A DNA stretch of 64,000 nt from Ulvibacter antarcticus. Lineage in GTDB: Bacteria; Bacteroidota; Bacteroidia; Flavobacteriales; Flavobacteriaceae. The position numbers and the translations under genes are program-made. Below the pieces are notes generated by a model. It saw nothing but the letters and a program-made list of their open reading frames with translations. It made no database searches and was not told where the DNA came from. How positions within the stretch are numbered: the first letter of the stretch is position 1; each line of letters begins with the position of its first letter. The stretch spans positions 682,001 to 746,000 of the forward strand of contig NZ_REFC01000012.1 of the NCBI RefSeq assembly GCF_003688405.1, given 5' to 3'. Shown here piece by piece: positions 9,214 to 19,616 of this stretch.

Positions 9214-10176
9214 TTATGCCGTTACCTCAGATTCAATAGATACTAAGTATCTTTCAGCATCTAAAGCAGCCATACATCCTGTACCGGCAGCTGTCACCGC
9301 TTGACGATATTCTTTGTCTTGTACATCGCCACTGGCGAATACACCAGGCTTGTTGGTTTTTGTAGATTTTCCTTCAGTAATTAAATATCCGGTATTGTCC
9401 ATTTTTAACTGACCTTTAAAAATATCGGTGTTTGGTTTATGTCCAATAGCTATAAACAATCCGGTGATAGCAATTTCTTCCTTCTCTCCAGTTTGGTTAT
9501 TTTTCATTCGTAAACCTTCCACGACCATATCGCCCAATACCTCATCAACTTCAGTATTGTAACGGACATTGATATTCTTAGTTGCAGTCACTCTGTGTTG
9601 CATCGCCTTACTCGCTCTCATCTGGTCCTTACGTACTAACATAGTCACATTTTTGCAGATGTTAGCAAGATAGGTAGCCTCTTCTGCAGCGGTGTCACCC
9701 GCTCCAACGATTGCAACATCCTGACCCTTGTAAAAGAATCCGTCACAAACCGCACAGGCAGAAACTCCCCCACCACGTAGTTTTTGTTCACTTGGCAATC
9801 CTAAATATTTGGCAGTCGCTCCAGTAGAAATAATCACAGTTTCGGCTTCCAGTTGTGTAGTATTATCTACCGTAATTTTATGAATCCCCCCATGTACTTC
9901 ACTAAACTCAACAGCAGTAACCATTCCAATGCGAACCTGGGTTCCAAAACGCTCTGCTTGTTGTTGCAGTTGCACCATCATTGTTGGTCCGTCGATTCCT
10001 TCAGGATATCCAGGAAAGTTATCAACTTCGGTAGTTGTGGTTAGTTGACCACCCGGCTCCATACCAGTGTACATAATAGGCTTAAGATCGGCTCTGGCAG
10101 CATAAATAGCAGCTGTGTATCCGGCAGGACCTGAACCAATAATCAAACATTTAATTCTTTCGATAGTATCAGACAT
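9214..10176 (-). CDS. trxB: Thioredoxin reductase
   Basis: This 320-residue flavoenzyme has an FAD-binding GSGPAGYTAAIYAARA motif near the N terminus, the redox-active CAVC site in the GGGVSACAVCDGFF context, an NADPH-binding GAGDTAAEEA motif, and the C-terminal GVFASGDVQD FAD motif. It reduces thioredoxin with NADPH in the cytoplasm. Length and motif order are normal for bacterial TrxB. It is convergent with the lipoprotein gene and divergent from acs. Confidence 0.97.
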   Translation of the reverse strand: MSDTIERIKCLIIGSGPAGYTAAIYAARADLKPIMYTGMEPGGQLTTTTEVDNFPGYPEGIDGPTMMVQLQQQAERFGTQVRIGMVTAVEFSEVHGGIHKITVDNTTQLEAETVIISTGATAKYLGLPSEQKLRGGGVSACAVCDGFFYKGQDVAIVGAGDTAAEEATYLANICKNVTMLVRKDQMRASKAMQHRVTATKNINVRYNTEVDEVLGDMVVEGLRMKNNQTGEKEEIAITGLFIAIGHKPNTDIFKGQLKMDNTGYLITEGKSTKTNKPGVFASGDVQDKEYRQAVTAAGTGCMAALDAERYLVSIESEVTA

Positions 10177-10399
10177 AATTTATTTGCTTCAAATTTTTCA
10201 GATTGTAAAAATAAGAACTTTAAGGAGAACCATACACCTAAAGTTATTAAGAAATATTATGCTAAAATAATCAATGCTGATGCTTCGGAAAAAAATGGCA
10301 AGATCTTATAAAAATTTTAGTACCGATTTTGTAATTTTAAGCTTCATATCATTAGCATTTACTCCTTCTGAAGCATCTAATCATAAATTCAAGTCTAAA

Positions 10400-12307
10400 A
10401 TGAGCAATTATCACATAAAAAATTTAGAAGAATATTTTCAAGTATACCGTAAATCGGTACGTGACCCTGAAACATTTTGGGAAGAAATAGCTGAAGAAAA
10501 TTTTGTGTGGCGAAAGCGATGGGATTCAGTATTAAAATACGACCTCGAAAAACCGGAAGTAAAATGGTTTGAAGGTGCAAAGCTCAATATCACAGAAAAC
10601 TGTATTGATCGTCATTTATATACGCGAGGTGATAAAACCGCGATAATTTTTGAACCCAATGACCCTTCCGAAAAAGCCGAACATATTTCGTATCGCAATT
10701 TACACGAACGGGTATGTCGATTTGCGAATGTCTTGAAAGATCATGGAATTAAAAAAGGAGATCGTGTATGTATTTATGTACCCATGATCCCCGAATTGGC
10801 TGTGTCGATCTTGGCATGTGCGCGAATTGGTGCTATTCATTCGGTTGTATTTGCCGGCTTTTCGTCTAAGGCGCTATCGACTAGAATTAACGATTGTGAT
10901 TGTAAAATGGTGATCACCAGCGACGGATCTTTCCGAGGAAATAAAACAATAGACCTAAAAGGTATTGTAGATGAAGCTTTAGAGTCATGCGATGGTGTAA
11001 AAACAGTTTTGGTCGCCAAACGAATTAATTCTGAAATATATATGAAGGTGAATCGGGATAAGTGGCTGCAACCATTACTCGATGAGGCTTTTCACGATTG
11101 TGTTCCGGAAATTATGGACGCCGAAGATCCTTTATTTATTCTATACACCTCAGGTTCGACCGGTAAACCAAAAGGGATGGTACATACCACTGCCGGATAT
11201 ATGGTTTATTGTGCTTACACATTTAAAAACGTATTCCAATATCGTGAAGATGATGTTTATTGGTGTACAGCAGATATTGGTTGGATCACCGGGCATAGTT
11301 ATATCGTATATGGTCCTTTGGCAAATGGAGCTACCACATTGATGTTTGAAGGCGTTCCCTCCTATCCCGATTTTGGGCGTTTTTGGCAGGTGATTGAAAA
11401 GCATAAAGTTAGTCAGTTTTATACGGCACCAACAGCTATTAGAGCCTTGGCAAAGGAGCGTTTGGATTTTTCTGACAAATACGATCTAACTTCTTTAAAA
11501 ATTCTTGGCTCCGTAGGTGAACCTATTAACGAAGAAGCCTGGCATTGGTACAATGATAATATTGGAAAGAAAAATTGCCCCATTGTAGATACATGGTGGC
11601 AAACAGAAACCGGCGGAATTATGATTTCACCTATTCCATATTCAACGCCAACTATTCCCACCTACGCTACATTGCCTCTGCCCGGGATTCAACCTGCTTT
11701 GATGGACGAAGAAGGTAATGAACTTAAGGGAAATCTAGTGGACGGCAGACTCTGTATTAAATTCCCTTGGCCGGCGATGGCCCGAACTATTTGGGACGAT
11801 CACAAACGCTATAAGGAAACCTACTTCTCTGCCTATAAGAACTACTATTTTACCGGTGATGGTGCCTTGCGGGATAGTACAGGATATTATAGAATTACTG
11901 GAAGAGTGGATGACGTGATTATCGTCTCTGGCCATAATCTTGGAACCGCGCCCATTGAAGATGCAATTAATGAACATCCGGCGGTGGCAGAAAGTGCGGT
12001 TGTAGGGTTTCCACATGACATTAAAGGAAATGCGTTATATGGCTATGTGATTATAAAAGATACGGGCGAATCACGGGATAGAGATAATTTAAGAAAAGAA
12101 ATAAATCAAATTATTGCAGATCATATTGGTCCGATAGCTAAATTAGATAAGATCCAGTTCGTATCTGGATTACCAAAAACAAGGAGTGGTAAAATAATGA
12201 GAAGAATACTTCGTAAAATAGCCGAAGGTGATACTTCAAATTTAGGCGATACAAGTACTTTATTGAATCCTGAAGTAGTTCAAGAGGTAATTGATAATGT
12301 ATTGTAA
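10400..12307 (+). CDS. acs: Acetyl-coenzyme A synthetase
   Basis: This AMP-forming ligase converts acetate, ATP and CoA to acetyl-CoA. I chose the ATG at 10400 (MSNYHIKNLEEYF), giving 635 residues, the usual length. The frame stays open back to 10274 but the 42 extra residues look unlike the family. Visible motifs are the A3 loop YTSGSTGKPKGMVH, WWQTETGG and YFTGDGA. The C-terminal PKTRSGKIMRR carries the catalytic lysine, the usual target of regulatory acetylation. No acuC/patZ-type partner is next to it. Confidence 0.95.
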   Translation: MSNYHIKNLEEYFQVYRKSVRDPETFWEEIAEENFVWRKRWDSVLKYDLEKPEVKWFEGAKLNITENCIDRHLYTRGDKTAIIFEPNDPSEKAEHISYRNLHERVCRFANVLKDHGIKKGDRVCIYVPMIPELAVSILACARIGAIHSVVFAGFSSKALSTRINDCDCKMVITSDGSFRGNKTIDLKGIVDEALESCDGVKTVLVAKRINSEIYMKVNRDKWLQPLLDEAFHDCVPEIMDAEDPLFILYTSGSTGKPKGMVHTTAGYMVYCAYTFKNVFQYREDDVYWCTADIGWITGHSYIVYGPLANGATTLMFEGVPSYPDFGRFWQVIEKHKVSQFYTAPTAIRALAKERLDFSDKYDLTSLKILGSVGEPINEEAWHWYNDNIGKKNCPIVDTWWQTETGGIMISPIPYSTPTIPTYATLPLPGIQPALMDEEGNELKGNLVDGRLCIKFPWPAMARTIWDDHKRYKETYFSAYKNYYFTGDGALRDSTGYYRITGRVDDVIIVSGHNLGTAPIEDAINEHPAVAESAVVGFPHDIKGNALYGYVIIKDTGESRDRDNLRKEINQIIADHIGPIAKLDKIQFVSGLPKTRSGKIMRRILRKIAEGDTSNLGDTSTLLNPEVVQEVIDNVL

Positions 12308-12590
12308 TGTCAAAAATTGTTAGAAATATTATTTTTTTCTTAAATTAAGCACAATAAGCCATCTAACTATGTTAAATCGATTTTAATTTGTCGTTTTATG
12401 TCCTGCTTTCTATGTATTTTTCGATGATATATTCTATTCGAGATTTTAACTAGATTTCGCTTCCTTTGATCACTATCATATTGGAACTTTTAGCTTATAT
12501 TTAAAAGCATATTAAGTAGTATCTAATGAGAAATTTTACCTGAATCGACTTTAATACAATCAACCATTACTCAACAGCATTAACCAATTT
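12308..12590. other. Gene-free spacer of 283 bases
   Basis: An AT-rich stretch with no reading frame of note and no clear hairpin. It should hold the end of the acs transcript and the promoter of the dikinase gene, but I could not pick a convincing TAnnTTTG box. Confidence 0.4.
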
Positions 12591-15515
12591 ATGAAAATAC
12601 ACCGTCAACGAAACAACCCACTACTTCTGAGTCTTATTTTTATTTTTTTCTTCGGAATCTCTTTCTCACAAGAACTTCCTATATCCACTATAAAAGAAAA
12701 AATACAACTATTTAAAGACAATCCTAGAGGCCCTTACAAAGGAATCAATTGGTTTTGTGAAGATGGGACCGTTCGAGAAGCACGTGATCCTTGCCCTGGA
12801 AAACTGGAAGGAGTACAACACGCTAGCTATAGAGATGACACTAAGGACCTGGCAAAAAAACACCATTTATTTTTTGGAGAGATTCTAGCATCTACAGACC
12901 GAACCGCGTTCTGGGATGAGGAAAACAATCACAGTCGTTTAAAACAATACCAAATTAACAAATATTTGGAAAGTGTAGATGATGGGTGGATTCAAAGAAA
13001 ATCTCAATTTTATCGAGGTGCTCTTCAAATTGAAGACGAGCAAGCATGGGGTGTAGAATTTTATGAAAAATTTCTCCCTAGAGATGAGCGTATTACAAAT
13101 AACTACTTTTTACTGAAGCAATCATTAAAAGATATTCCTCATGATGGTGACAGTAATCTCTCCCAATTAATGAGGAGTCAATCGAAGACAGTTGCCGATG
13201 AGTTCCCGAAATTTATGGACGCCCGGATAAAAATTCATGGAAATCCGACTGTTGAAGATGTTGAAATGGTGAAAAATTTTCAATTGAAGTACGAAAAAGA
13301 TCTTTCAGCTAAACTAAAGAATGAGCTTGAGGAACTTCAAAACACAATGGCAGAAATTTACGCTCCTTTAAATACTGCAAACCTAAAAGTTCAGGTAAGT
13401 AAGATTTCCAAATCAAATTCTACACGACAGCGATTATTAGAATTCCTGGAAGGCTATAGTGATGTGGAATCACCAGAACAGATGGTTCCTGCTTTAGCCG
13501 ATATACTATGTGTAATTCGGACAGATATTACTGAAAAATCGACAGGTAATGATCGTTTGCTGTTATTAGATCTTTCAAATGCATTCGAAGATGTACTTTT
13601 AAAAAAGACACAAGAATGGCAACCCGATACCCTCTTGGGATTGATGGAGAAAATACGCCATTTAAGTTTGGCAGCGGCCGGAACTGGTCTCATAGAACTA
13701 TGGGAATGGCATAAAATCGAGCCTTTGCTAGAATCACATTTAAATAAAACTGAACTTAGTATAGAAGAATTGAATCAATTTCTACAAACTTCTAGAGGTG
13801 TGGTAGAATGGAGTGCTGCCATGGTGAAAGCCAATTATCAGGAAGTAGTTGACACCTATACGGCCTTCGAGCCTATGAGTTATGGTTTTATAGACGATAG
13901 AATACGATCTACCGTGGCGCTGGATCTGGGAGAAACAGTGAGTAGATTGGGAGGCAAGATCGCTCAAATATCTGCTATGACTAATAATGTGATGAACTTA
14001 AGATCTCAATCGAGTTTTAGAGGTCTAAATCCTGGATATGCTTTGGGTGAACTTGTAGTGATAGAAGAGTCTCCAGAGAATATTGATATCGATTCGGATA
14101 AGATCTATATTTTTCAGAAGCCACCATCAGATCTTAAACCTGTAGCTGGTATTATGACGGTTTCTGAAGGGAATCTCGTTTCTCATGTACAATTGCTTGC
14201 CAGAAATCTGGGAATTCCAAATGCTGCACTTTCAGGTGATAATTTAAAGTCACTTTCGAAGTACAACGGAAAAAAGGTGTTCTATGCAGTTTCAGAAAAA
14301 GGCAATGTAATCCTGAAATCTGAAGACGATATGTCGAATGAGGAACAAGAGCTTTTCAGTAAAAAGGAAAGAAACACTGAGAAAATTGCGGTCCCTGTGG
14401 AACAAATCAGACTCGATGTTTGTGAGGTTTTAAATATGCGCGATGTAGGTGCATCAGATTCTGGGAAGTTATGTGGCCCGAAGGCTGCGAATTTAGGGGA
14501 GTTAAAAACAATGTTTCCGGAAAATGTGGTTGAAGGAGTTGTGATTCCCTTCGGAATATTTAGAAAGCATATGGATCAGGAAATGCCGAGTGAAGGTGTA
14601 AGTTTCTGGACCTATTTAAATACCACTTTTTCTGAAGCAGACTATAAAAGACAAAACGGAGTTAATGAAAATGAAGTAGAAAACTACCAATTAATTCGTC
14701 TTGAAAAGCTGAAAAATGCCATTTATAAGATGCCTTTGGATGAGCAATTTGTTACGGATTTGGAAAAGAAATTCAATAAGGCATTTGGTAGTGCGATTGG
14801 TACTGTGCCTGTGTTTTTAAGAAGTGACACCAATATGGAAGATCTGAAAGAATTTACAGGTGCCGGTTTAAATCTTACACTTTTTAATATTCTAACTAGA
14901 GACAATATCATGGAAGGAATTAAGAAAGTATGGGCCTCACCGTATACCGAAAGAAGCTTCAAATGGCGTCAGAAATACCTGTCGAATCCTGAAAACGTAT
15001 ATCCGTCTATTCTTATTATACCTAGCGTTGATGTGGAATATTCCGGAGTACTGATTACAAAAGGGATTAATTCCGGTAACGATTCCGACCTTACGGTAGC
15101 GTTTAGTAGAGGTGCGGGTGGTGCTGTCGATGGACAATCGGCCGAGACACGATTGGTAACTGCGAAAGAAGATTATTTACTCGCTCCAGCGCGGGAGGGT
15201 AATTACCTTAGATTGCCAAAAACCGGTGGAACAACTAACAACAGAACTACCTTTGAAGGACCCATTCTAAATGAGAAAAACATAAAAGACATTCGCGATA
15301 TGGCAAATCGTGTTAGAACCACAATGGCTTCGGAAGGAGAAGATGCTAACAAAGGAGCTTGGGATGTAGAACTTGGTTTTCAGAATGATAAATTATGGCT
15401 TTTTCAAATTCGGCCTTTTGTAGAAAACAAGCGTGCCAAAAGTTCAGACTATCTGGCTTCGATTACCCCAAAAATAGACTATTCAAAAAAGATATCATTA
15501 GCGACAAAAATATAA
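12591..15515 (+). CDS. Exported PEP-synthase/glucan-dikinase-like protein (phosphohistidine then ATP-grasp)
   Basis: This 974-residue protein begins with a signal peptide or anchor (about 1-26, LLLSLIFIFFFGISFSQ). Residues 30-490 match nothing I know. A phosphohistidine swivel domain follows, with VSEGNLVSHVQLLARNLGIP and the likely catalytic His near residue 532. A PPDK-type ATP-grasp domain then runs from about 630 (GPKAANLGELKTMFPE) through RSDTNMEDLKEFTGAG (near 743) to the terminal WLFQIRPF. The PEP/pyruvate TIM barrel of real PpsA/PPDK is absent. The order His then C-terminal ATP-grasp is that of plant glucan or phosphoglucan water dikinases. An ATP-using enzyme with an export signal is odd. 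Four bases separate it from the next gene, so they form an operon. Confidence 0.75.
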   Translation: MKIHRQRNNPLLLSLIFIFFFGISFSQELPISTIKEKIQLFKDNPRGPYKGINWFCEDGTVREARDPCPGKLEGVQHASYRDDTKDLAKKHHLFFGEILASTDRTAFWDEENNHSRLKQYQINKYLESVDDGWIQRKSQFYRGALQIEDEQAWGVEFYEKFLPRDERITNNYFLLKQSLKDIPHDGDSNLSQLMRSQSKTVADEFPKFMDARIKIHGNPTVEDVEMVKNFQLKYEKDLSAKLKNELEELQNTMAEIYAPLNTANLKVQVSKISKSNSTRQRLLEFLEGYSDVESPEQMVPALADILCVIRTDITEKSTGNDRLLLLDLSNAFEDVLLKKTQEWQPDTLLGLMEKIRHLSLAAAGTGLIELWEWHKIEPLLESHLNKTELSIEELNQFLQTSRGVVEWSAAMVKANYQEVVDTYTAFEPMSYGFIDDRIRSTVALDLGETVSRLGGKIAQISAMTNNVMNLRSQSSFRGLNPGYALGELVVIEESPENIDIDSDKIYIFQKPPSDLKPVAGIMTVSEGNLVSHVQLLARNLGIPNAALSGDNLKSLSKYNGKKVFYAVSEKGNVILKSEDDMSNEEQELFSKKERNTEKIAVPVEQIRLDVCEVLNMRDVGASDSGKLCGPKAANLGELKTMFPENVVEGVVIPFGIFRKHMDQEMPSEGVSFWTYLNTTFSEADYKRQNGVNENEVENYQLIRLEKLKNAIYKMPLDEQFVTDLEKKFNKAFGSAIGTVPVFLRSDTNMEDLKEFTGAGLNLTLFNILTRDNIMEGIKKVWASPYTERSFKWRQKYLSNPENVYPSILIIPSVDVEYSGVLITKGINSGNDSDLTVAFSRGAGGAVDGQSAETRLVTAKEDYLLAPAREGNYLRLPKTGGTTNNRTTFEGPILNEKNIKDIRDMANRVRTTMASEGEDANKGAWDVELGFQNDKLWLFQIRPFVENKRAKSSDYLASITPKIDYSKKISLATKI

Positions 15516-15519
15516 TTTC

Positions 15520-16764
15520 ATGAGAACAACTATAACAGTAGCCTTATTAATTTGCACATTTATATCTTTCGGATTCTATCCAATTGATGGGTACGAACGA
15601 TCTCGTATTGTTCGACTTCTGGACATTCAGGAGAGAATCGATAAGGGAGAAAAATACACAAGAATCCCTACTGGTGCTTATGCCAGTATTAATGACATCA
15701 AATTAAACCTTACAGACATTGCTTCGAAGAATATGGATGATATCCTTACAGAAGATGCTGAATTTGCAAAGAAAATAAACCGTCTATTCCCTGGGAATGG
15801 CTATTCGGCGGCTGTATTGGATATTACAAATCCTGATAGCTTGAAATATGCAGCCTTTAGAGAGAATGTTGGGTATCAGCCGGGAAGCGTAGGGAAAATC
15901 GCGGTGTTAAATGCATTGTTTACAGAACTCGAGAAAATTTATCCGGACGATTTTGAAGCGCGTATTGCATTGCTTTGTAATAAACGAGTCTCCTCGGGAA
16001 TTTGGGGGGTAGGTGATCATCATACCATACCTATTTACGACCCTAAGAAAAAGACACTTGTAAAACGACAGGTGATAGCTTCAGATGAGTTTACGCTTTT
16101 TGAATGGGCAGATCATATGGTATCTGTAAGTAACAATGGTGCTGCCAGTGTGTGTTACCGTGAAGCAATGTTGATGTCGGCTTTTGGAAAAGATTACGCA
16201 AGGCTTTCCGAAGAAGATGCAAAAAAATATTTTGAAGAGACTCGAAGAGATTCACTCACGCTATATGCAAATCGTGTGGTTAATGACCCATTGCGAAAAC
16301 TAGGAATTACCGAAGACGATTGGAGATTAGGTGGCGTTTTTACCAATGGGCCGGACAAATATGTGGGGCGTATGGGAGGAAGTACAGGAAGTCCGAAGGG
16401 ATTAATGAAATGGTTGGTGCAATTGGAGCAGGGAAAAGTGATCGACTCCTCCTCTAGTCTGGAAATGAAACGTCTTTTATACAGTACAGATAGAAGAATT
16501 CGTTACGCCCAATCGAAAAAATTAGACAGTGCCAGAGTGTATTTTAAATCAGGAAGCTTTTACAGTTGTGACAAATCGAAACCCGGTCATTGTGGGGAAT
16601 ACGCTGGAAATAAATTCAATTACATGAATTCTGTAATTACTGTGGAGCATCCAAATGGCAAGAAATATATTGTGTGTTTAATGACCAATGTACTAAGCAA
16701 GAATTCCGGAACTGCACATATGTATTTGGCGAGCCAGATTGATGATGCAATTACGAAGGAGTAA
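15520..16764 (+). CDS. Exported class-A-beta-lactamase-like serine hydrolase
   Basis: This 414-residue protein has an N-terminal hydrophobic segment (about 1-18). The SxxK motif is SVGK (PGSVGKIAVLNALF, near residue 125), the SDN-equivalent is SNN (VSVSNNGAA), and the KTG-equivalent is KSG (VYFKSGSFYSC). These identify the class A beta-lactamase/PBP-like fold. It is longer than typical lactamases and has extra inserts, so a cell-wall or ester substrate is more likely than antibiotic resistance. It starts four bases after the dikinase gene, and its end overlaps the convergent transporter gene by 14 bases. Confidence 0.82.
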   Translation: MRTTITVALLICTFISFGFYPIDGYERSRIVRLLDIQERIDKGEKYTRIPTGAYASINDIKLNLTDIASKNMDDILTEDAEFAKKINRLFPGNGYSAAVLDITNPDSLKYAAFRENVGYQPGSVGKIAVLNALFTELEKIYPDDFEARIALLCNKRVSSGIWGVGDHHTIPIYDPKKKTLVKRQVIASDEFTLFEWADHMVSVSNNGAASVCYREAMLMSAFGKDYARLSEEDAKKYFEETRRDSLTLYANRVVNDPLRKLGITEDDWRLGGVFTNGPDKYVGRMGGSTGSPKGLMKWLVQLEQGKVIDSSSSLEMKRLLYSTDRRIRYAQSKKLDSARVYFKSGSFYSCDKSKPGHCGEYAGNKFNYMNSVITVEHPNGKKYIVCLMTNVLSKNSGTAHMYLASQIDDAITKE

Positions 16765-19594
16765 GTTGCCCTTGTCGAATTTTGTCTAAGGCATTTTTAG
16801 CAAAATAGCGTACACTTTTGTTCTTATGCTTGAGTAAGGGCGTGATCTTTTTAATGAAGGTCACGTCATGTAATTCTGCCATTAAGTTTAGTACTGCTAA
16901 TTTTACCTTAGGTCCGCGGTTCTTCATAAGCATTAACAACACTCGTTTTTCGCTAATATCGGCAGAGTCGAACGATGAAATGCTGTAATCGTTATTGTCA
17001 ATGATATGATATTCAATTAAAGGAAGCATGGAGCTTTTTAATCGTGATTGTAATAAGTTATCCAAAAATTCTACAGCATTTATCTTAGTATTCTGGACGT
17101 CACTTTTAAGTCCGAAGTAGGCTGTTTCTATATCTACTCGATCGTATTTTAGACTTAATAGTTTAAAAACACATTCCAAACTCTGATCTAATTGATGATT
17201 TAAAATTTCGATCAAACTTTCTCGTGCAACTAGCAGATCGGTTTCTTCATCGGTAGTTGTTTCTGAAAGATCCTGAGTCCCAATAGACCTCTTAAGGCTC
17301 GTAATCGCGTTTAGCGTATTTTTATAGTACTCATTTTCTTTGAGAATAATTTTGGTAAGTGATCTTTGATCTATTTTCAGCGTAGCGGAATTAATTTGAA
17401 GTTTATTCAAAGATTTGGCGGCTTGAAGGCGAATAATAAAGTCTTTACTTTTCAATAATCGCATCAAAATTTTAACACCTTCCTTGCTTTTAAAAGATTC
17501 AATAACCTTCGGAATATAGGGCTTCACTTCATTATCTAAATTTTCAGAAACCACCAGATTTAAAATTGTTTTATTAATTTCCGGGCCATAATTACGAAGC
17601 GCTCTTCTCGCATTTCTTCGGAAGGTTTTTTCAGCTAGAAAATTTATTAAATCATTTACAAAAGGGGCATGTGCAGTGATGCCTGCCGCCTTTATAGCAT
17701 GTCCTACAACATAAGGATCCCTATTATTAAAATTCGCTGAAATAAAACTATAATACTTAGGTTCGCCGGCATAAGCAATGGCGATCATTAATTCTCCAAC
17801 TTCCTGTTTTCGCAGGTCATTGTCGGCAGTTGTCAACTCTCTTATCTTACGCTCGATTCTTGCATTAAGATCATATTTTACTGCCAAATTTTTATTTTCA
17901 GGAGACTCTTTTGCCAGACATAGTAAGGCCGCATTTGTAATATAATCGCTCGAATGGTTTAGATATGACTCAAAAATTCTGGAATCATCAATGTCAGTAT
18001 GATGCAATAGATAATCCATTGCTCTGTAAACCACATCATCATCTTTGGTATGAATTAGCTCTTTTATTCTATTGATGGCAGTACCTTTCTTATAAAAATA
18101 CAATTGAGTTATGGCTGCCGATTTAATTTCATTTGATGGATGATCAAGGAGTTTTATTATATGGGGTTCTAACGATTTCAATCTGTAATTCTGAAGCCGG
18201 TCAAGAAGGTTTAGAATTTCTATTTCCGAACCATTTGATAGAACTTGTATTGTGGAATTTGTAGTAGTCTCCAATGAAATCTTCTTCTTCACTTGACTAT
18301 TGGCTTGTAGTGAGCTCTGAATGTTTGTGCGAAATGATTCGAAATAGGTCTCTCGTAATTTATAGATCAGGAAGATCCAAATAAACAATATGAGTAAAAT
18401 AATAACTGTGATGTAAGAGCTATTAAGATTCATTCCCCGAACAACAAAAAACAATAGTAAACCAGCGATCCCTGTTGCAAAACTATCGACTACCACATCG
18501 ATAAATGACTTTGCCTGACTCTTAATATGATATGGAATAGGAAGTATTGAAAGTTCGATTCCAGCTTTATTGATGGATTGTTTAAAACTTCCATCCAAAC
18601 CTTTTATAATGATGAGCACCCAAAGCTCTGGGAAGGTTAAAAATAGCAAACAACCAATTGCAATACCAAATGGAAGCAACATTAAGTTGGTGGTTACACC
18701 CAACCATGCCAGCATCCGATTGGTAAGAAACAACTGAATCAATAAGGCAATAACATTGAATGTGGAGAACCAAAATCCGAAGAAAGAAGCCAACTCATCA
18801 CTATCTGGAATAGCCCTATTCGCAAAATCACTAAACTGAAAATCGACGAGCTTTGCCATGATCACCCCCACTCCTACAATTGCTGCGAGATAGGTAAGGT
18901 GTTTAGATTTTAAAACGATTTTATAAGGACTGGTGTATGATTGTTTTTCGGCATTCTTACGTTGATTCCGAATATAGACGTTTAGCTTCCTAATCCTAAT
19001 TTTCCATACAGAATTTAAAATAGGAATACAGCATAACAGCAGGGCTGCTGCTAACAACATAACTACTCTGTTTCCAAATGCCGGAGCAATAATTGAGGTT
19101 AAATATCCTCCAAAGATACCTCCTGCAATCGCCCCTGCTCCAATGAAGCCAAATAGTCGTTTCGCTTCTCTTGCGTTATAAACCATATTTGCTATGATCC
19201 AAAATTGCGAGGTAACTAAAACTGCAAACAGTGCAACACTTAAATAATATGCATAAAGTGCAAAATAGCTCAATGCCCCCCAAAACATCAACAATGAGAG
19301 TAGTAAAAAGCTTAAGCTAAAGAATACCAAGGTGCTTATTGTGATAATACGCAAGGAAAATTTCTTTATAGCCTTATTGTAAAAGAACATTGTAATAAGA
19401 GCAATAACGGCCACTAGGATATATCCGTACGGAAGATGGTCTGCACCCAGTTTTGAAAGGAAAAGCGCATTAATTGTGGGCTTTACCATTAATAATACGG
19501 TGATTAGCAGAAAGATATATAACTGCATAAAAAAAGAGATGTGTATTTCACCATCTCTTATATCGAATGTTTTCTTAAAAAGTTCCTTAAGCAT
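16751..19594 (-). CDS. ATP/ADP-translocase-like membrane protein with C-terminal HEAT repeats
   Basis: In this 947-residue protein the first about 420 residues hold roughly 12 membrane segments in the pattern of the nucleotide transporter (NTT/TLC) family, MFS-related. Visible pieces are LLITVLLMVKPTINALFLSKLG, FWIIANMVYNAREAKRLFGF and GAGAIAGGIFGGYLTS. Residues about 430-947 are soluble helical HEAT-type repeats (HPSNEIKSAAITQL, KSKDFIIRLQAAKSLNKL, HKNKSVRYFAKNALDKI). Classical NTTs exchange ATP and ADP in rickettsiae, chlamydiae and plastids. The HEAT-tailed bacterial versions have no established substrate that I know of. It lies 22 bases after the 328-aa serine hydrolase gene on the same strand. 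Confidence 0.78.
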   Translation of the reverse strand: MLKELFKKTFDIRDGEIHISFFMQLYIFLLITVLLMVKPTINALFLSKLGADHLPYGYILVAVIALITMFFYNKAIKKFSLRIITISTLVFFSLSFLLLSLLMFWGALSYFALYAYYLSVALFAVLVTSQFWIIANMVYNAREAKRLFGFIGAGAIAGGIFGGYLTSIIAPAFGNRVVMLLAAALLLCCIPILNSVWKIRIRKLNVYIRNQRKNAEKQSYTSPYKIVLKSKHLTYLAAIVGVGVIMAKLVDFQFSDFANRAIPDSDELASFFGFWFSTFNVIALLIQLFLTNRMLAWLGVTTNLMLLPFGIAIGCLLFLTFPELWVLIIIKGLDGSFKQSINKAGIELSILPIPYHIKSQAKSFIDVVVDSFATGIAGLLLFFVVRGMNLNSSYITVIILLILFIWIFLIYKLRETYFESFRTNIQSSLQANSQVKKKISLETTTNSTIQVLSNGSEIEILNLLDRLQNYRLKSLEPHIIKLLDHPSNEIKSAAITQLYFYKKGTAINRIKELIHTKDDDVVYRAMDYLLHHTDIDDSRIFESYLNHSSDYITNAALLCLAKESPENKNLAVKYDLNARIERKIRELTTADNDLRKQEVGELMIAIAYAGEPKYYSFISANFNNRDPYVVGHAIKAAGITAHAPFVNDLINFLAEKTFRRNARRALRNYGPEINKTILNLVVSENLDNEVKPYIPKVIESFKSKEGVKILMRLLKSKDFIIRLQAAKSLNKLQINSATLKIDQRSLTKIILKENEYYKNTLNAITSLKRSIGTQDLSETTTDEETDLLVARESLIEILNHQLDQSLECVFKLLSLKYDRVDIETAYFGLKSDVQNTKINAVEFLDNLLQSRLKSSMLPLIEYHIIDNNDYSISSFDSADISEKRVLLMLMKNRGPKVKLAVLNLMAELHDVTFIKKITPLLKHKNKSVRYFAKNALDKIRQGQLTPS

Positions 19595-19616
19595 TTTAAA
19601 TCATCAGTAATTCGTT

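Noticed and set aside
9853-10044. Antisense frames within trxB, acs and other long genes
   Set aside because: They are shadows of strongly coding sequence on the other strand and carry no motif of their own.
10274-10399. 42-residue N-terminal extension of acetyl-CoA synthetase
   Set aside because: The extra residues do not look like the family and the ATG at 10400 gives the usual 635 residues.
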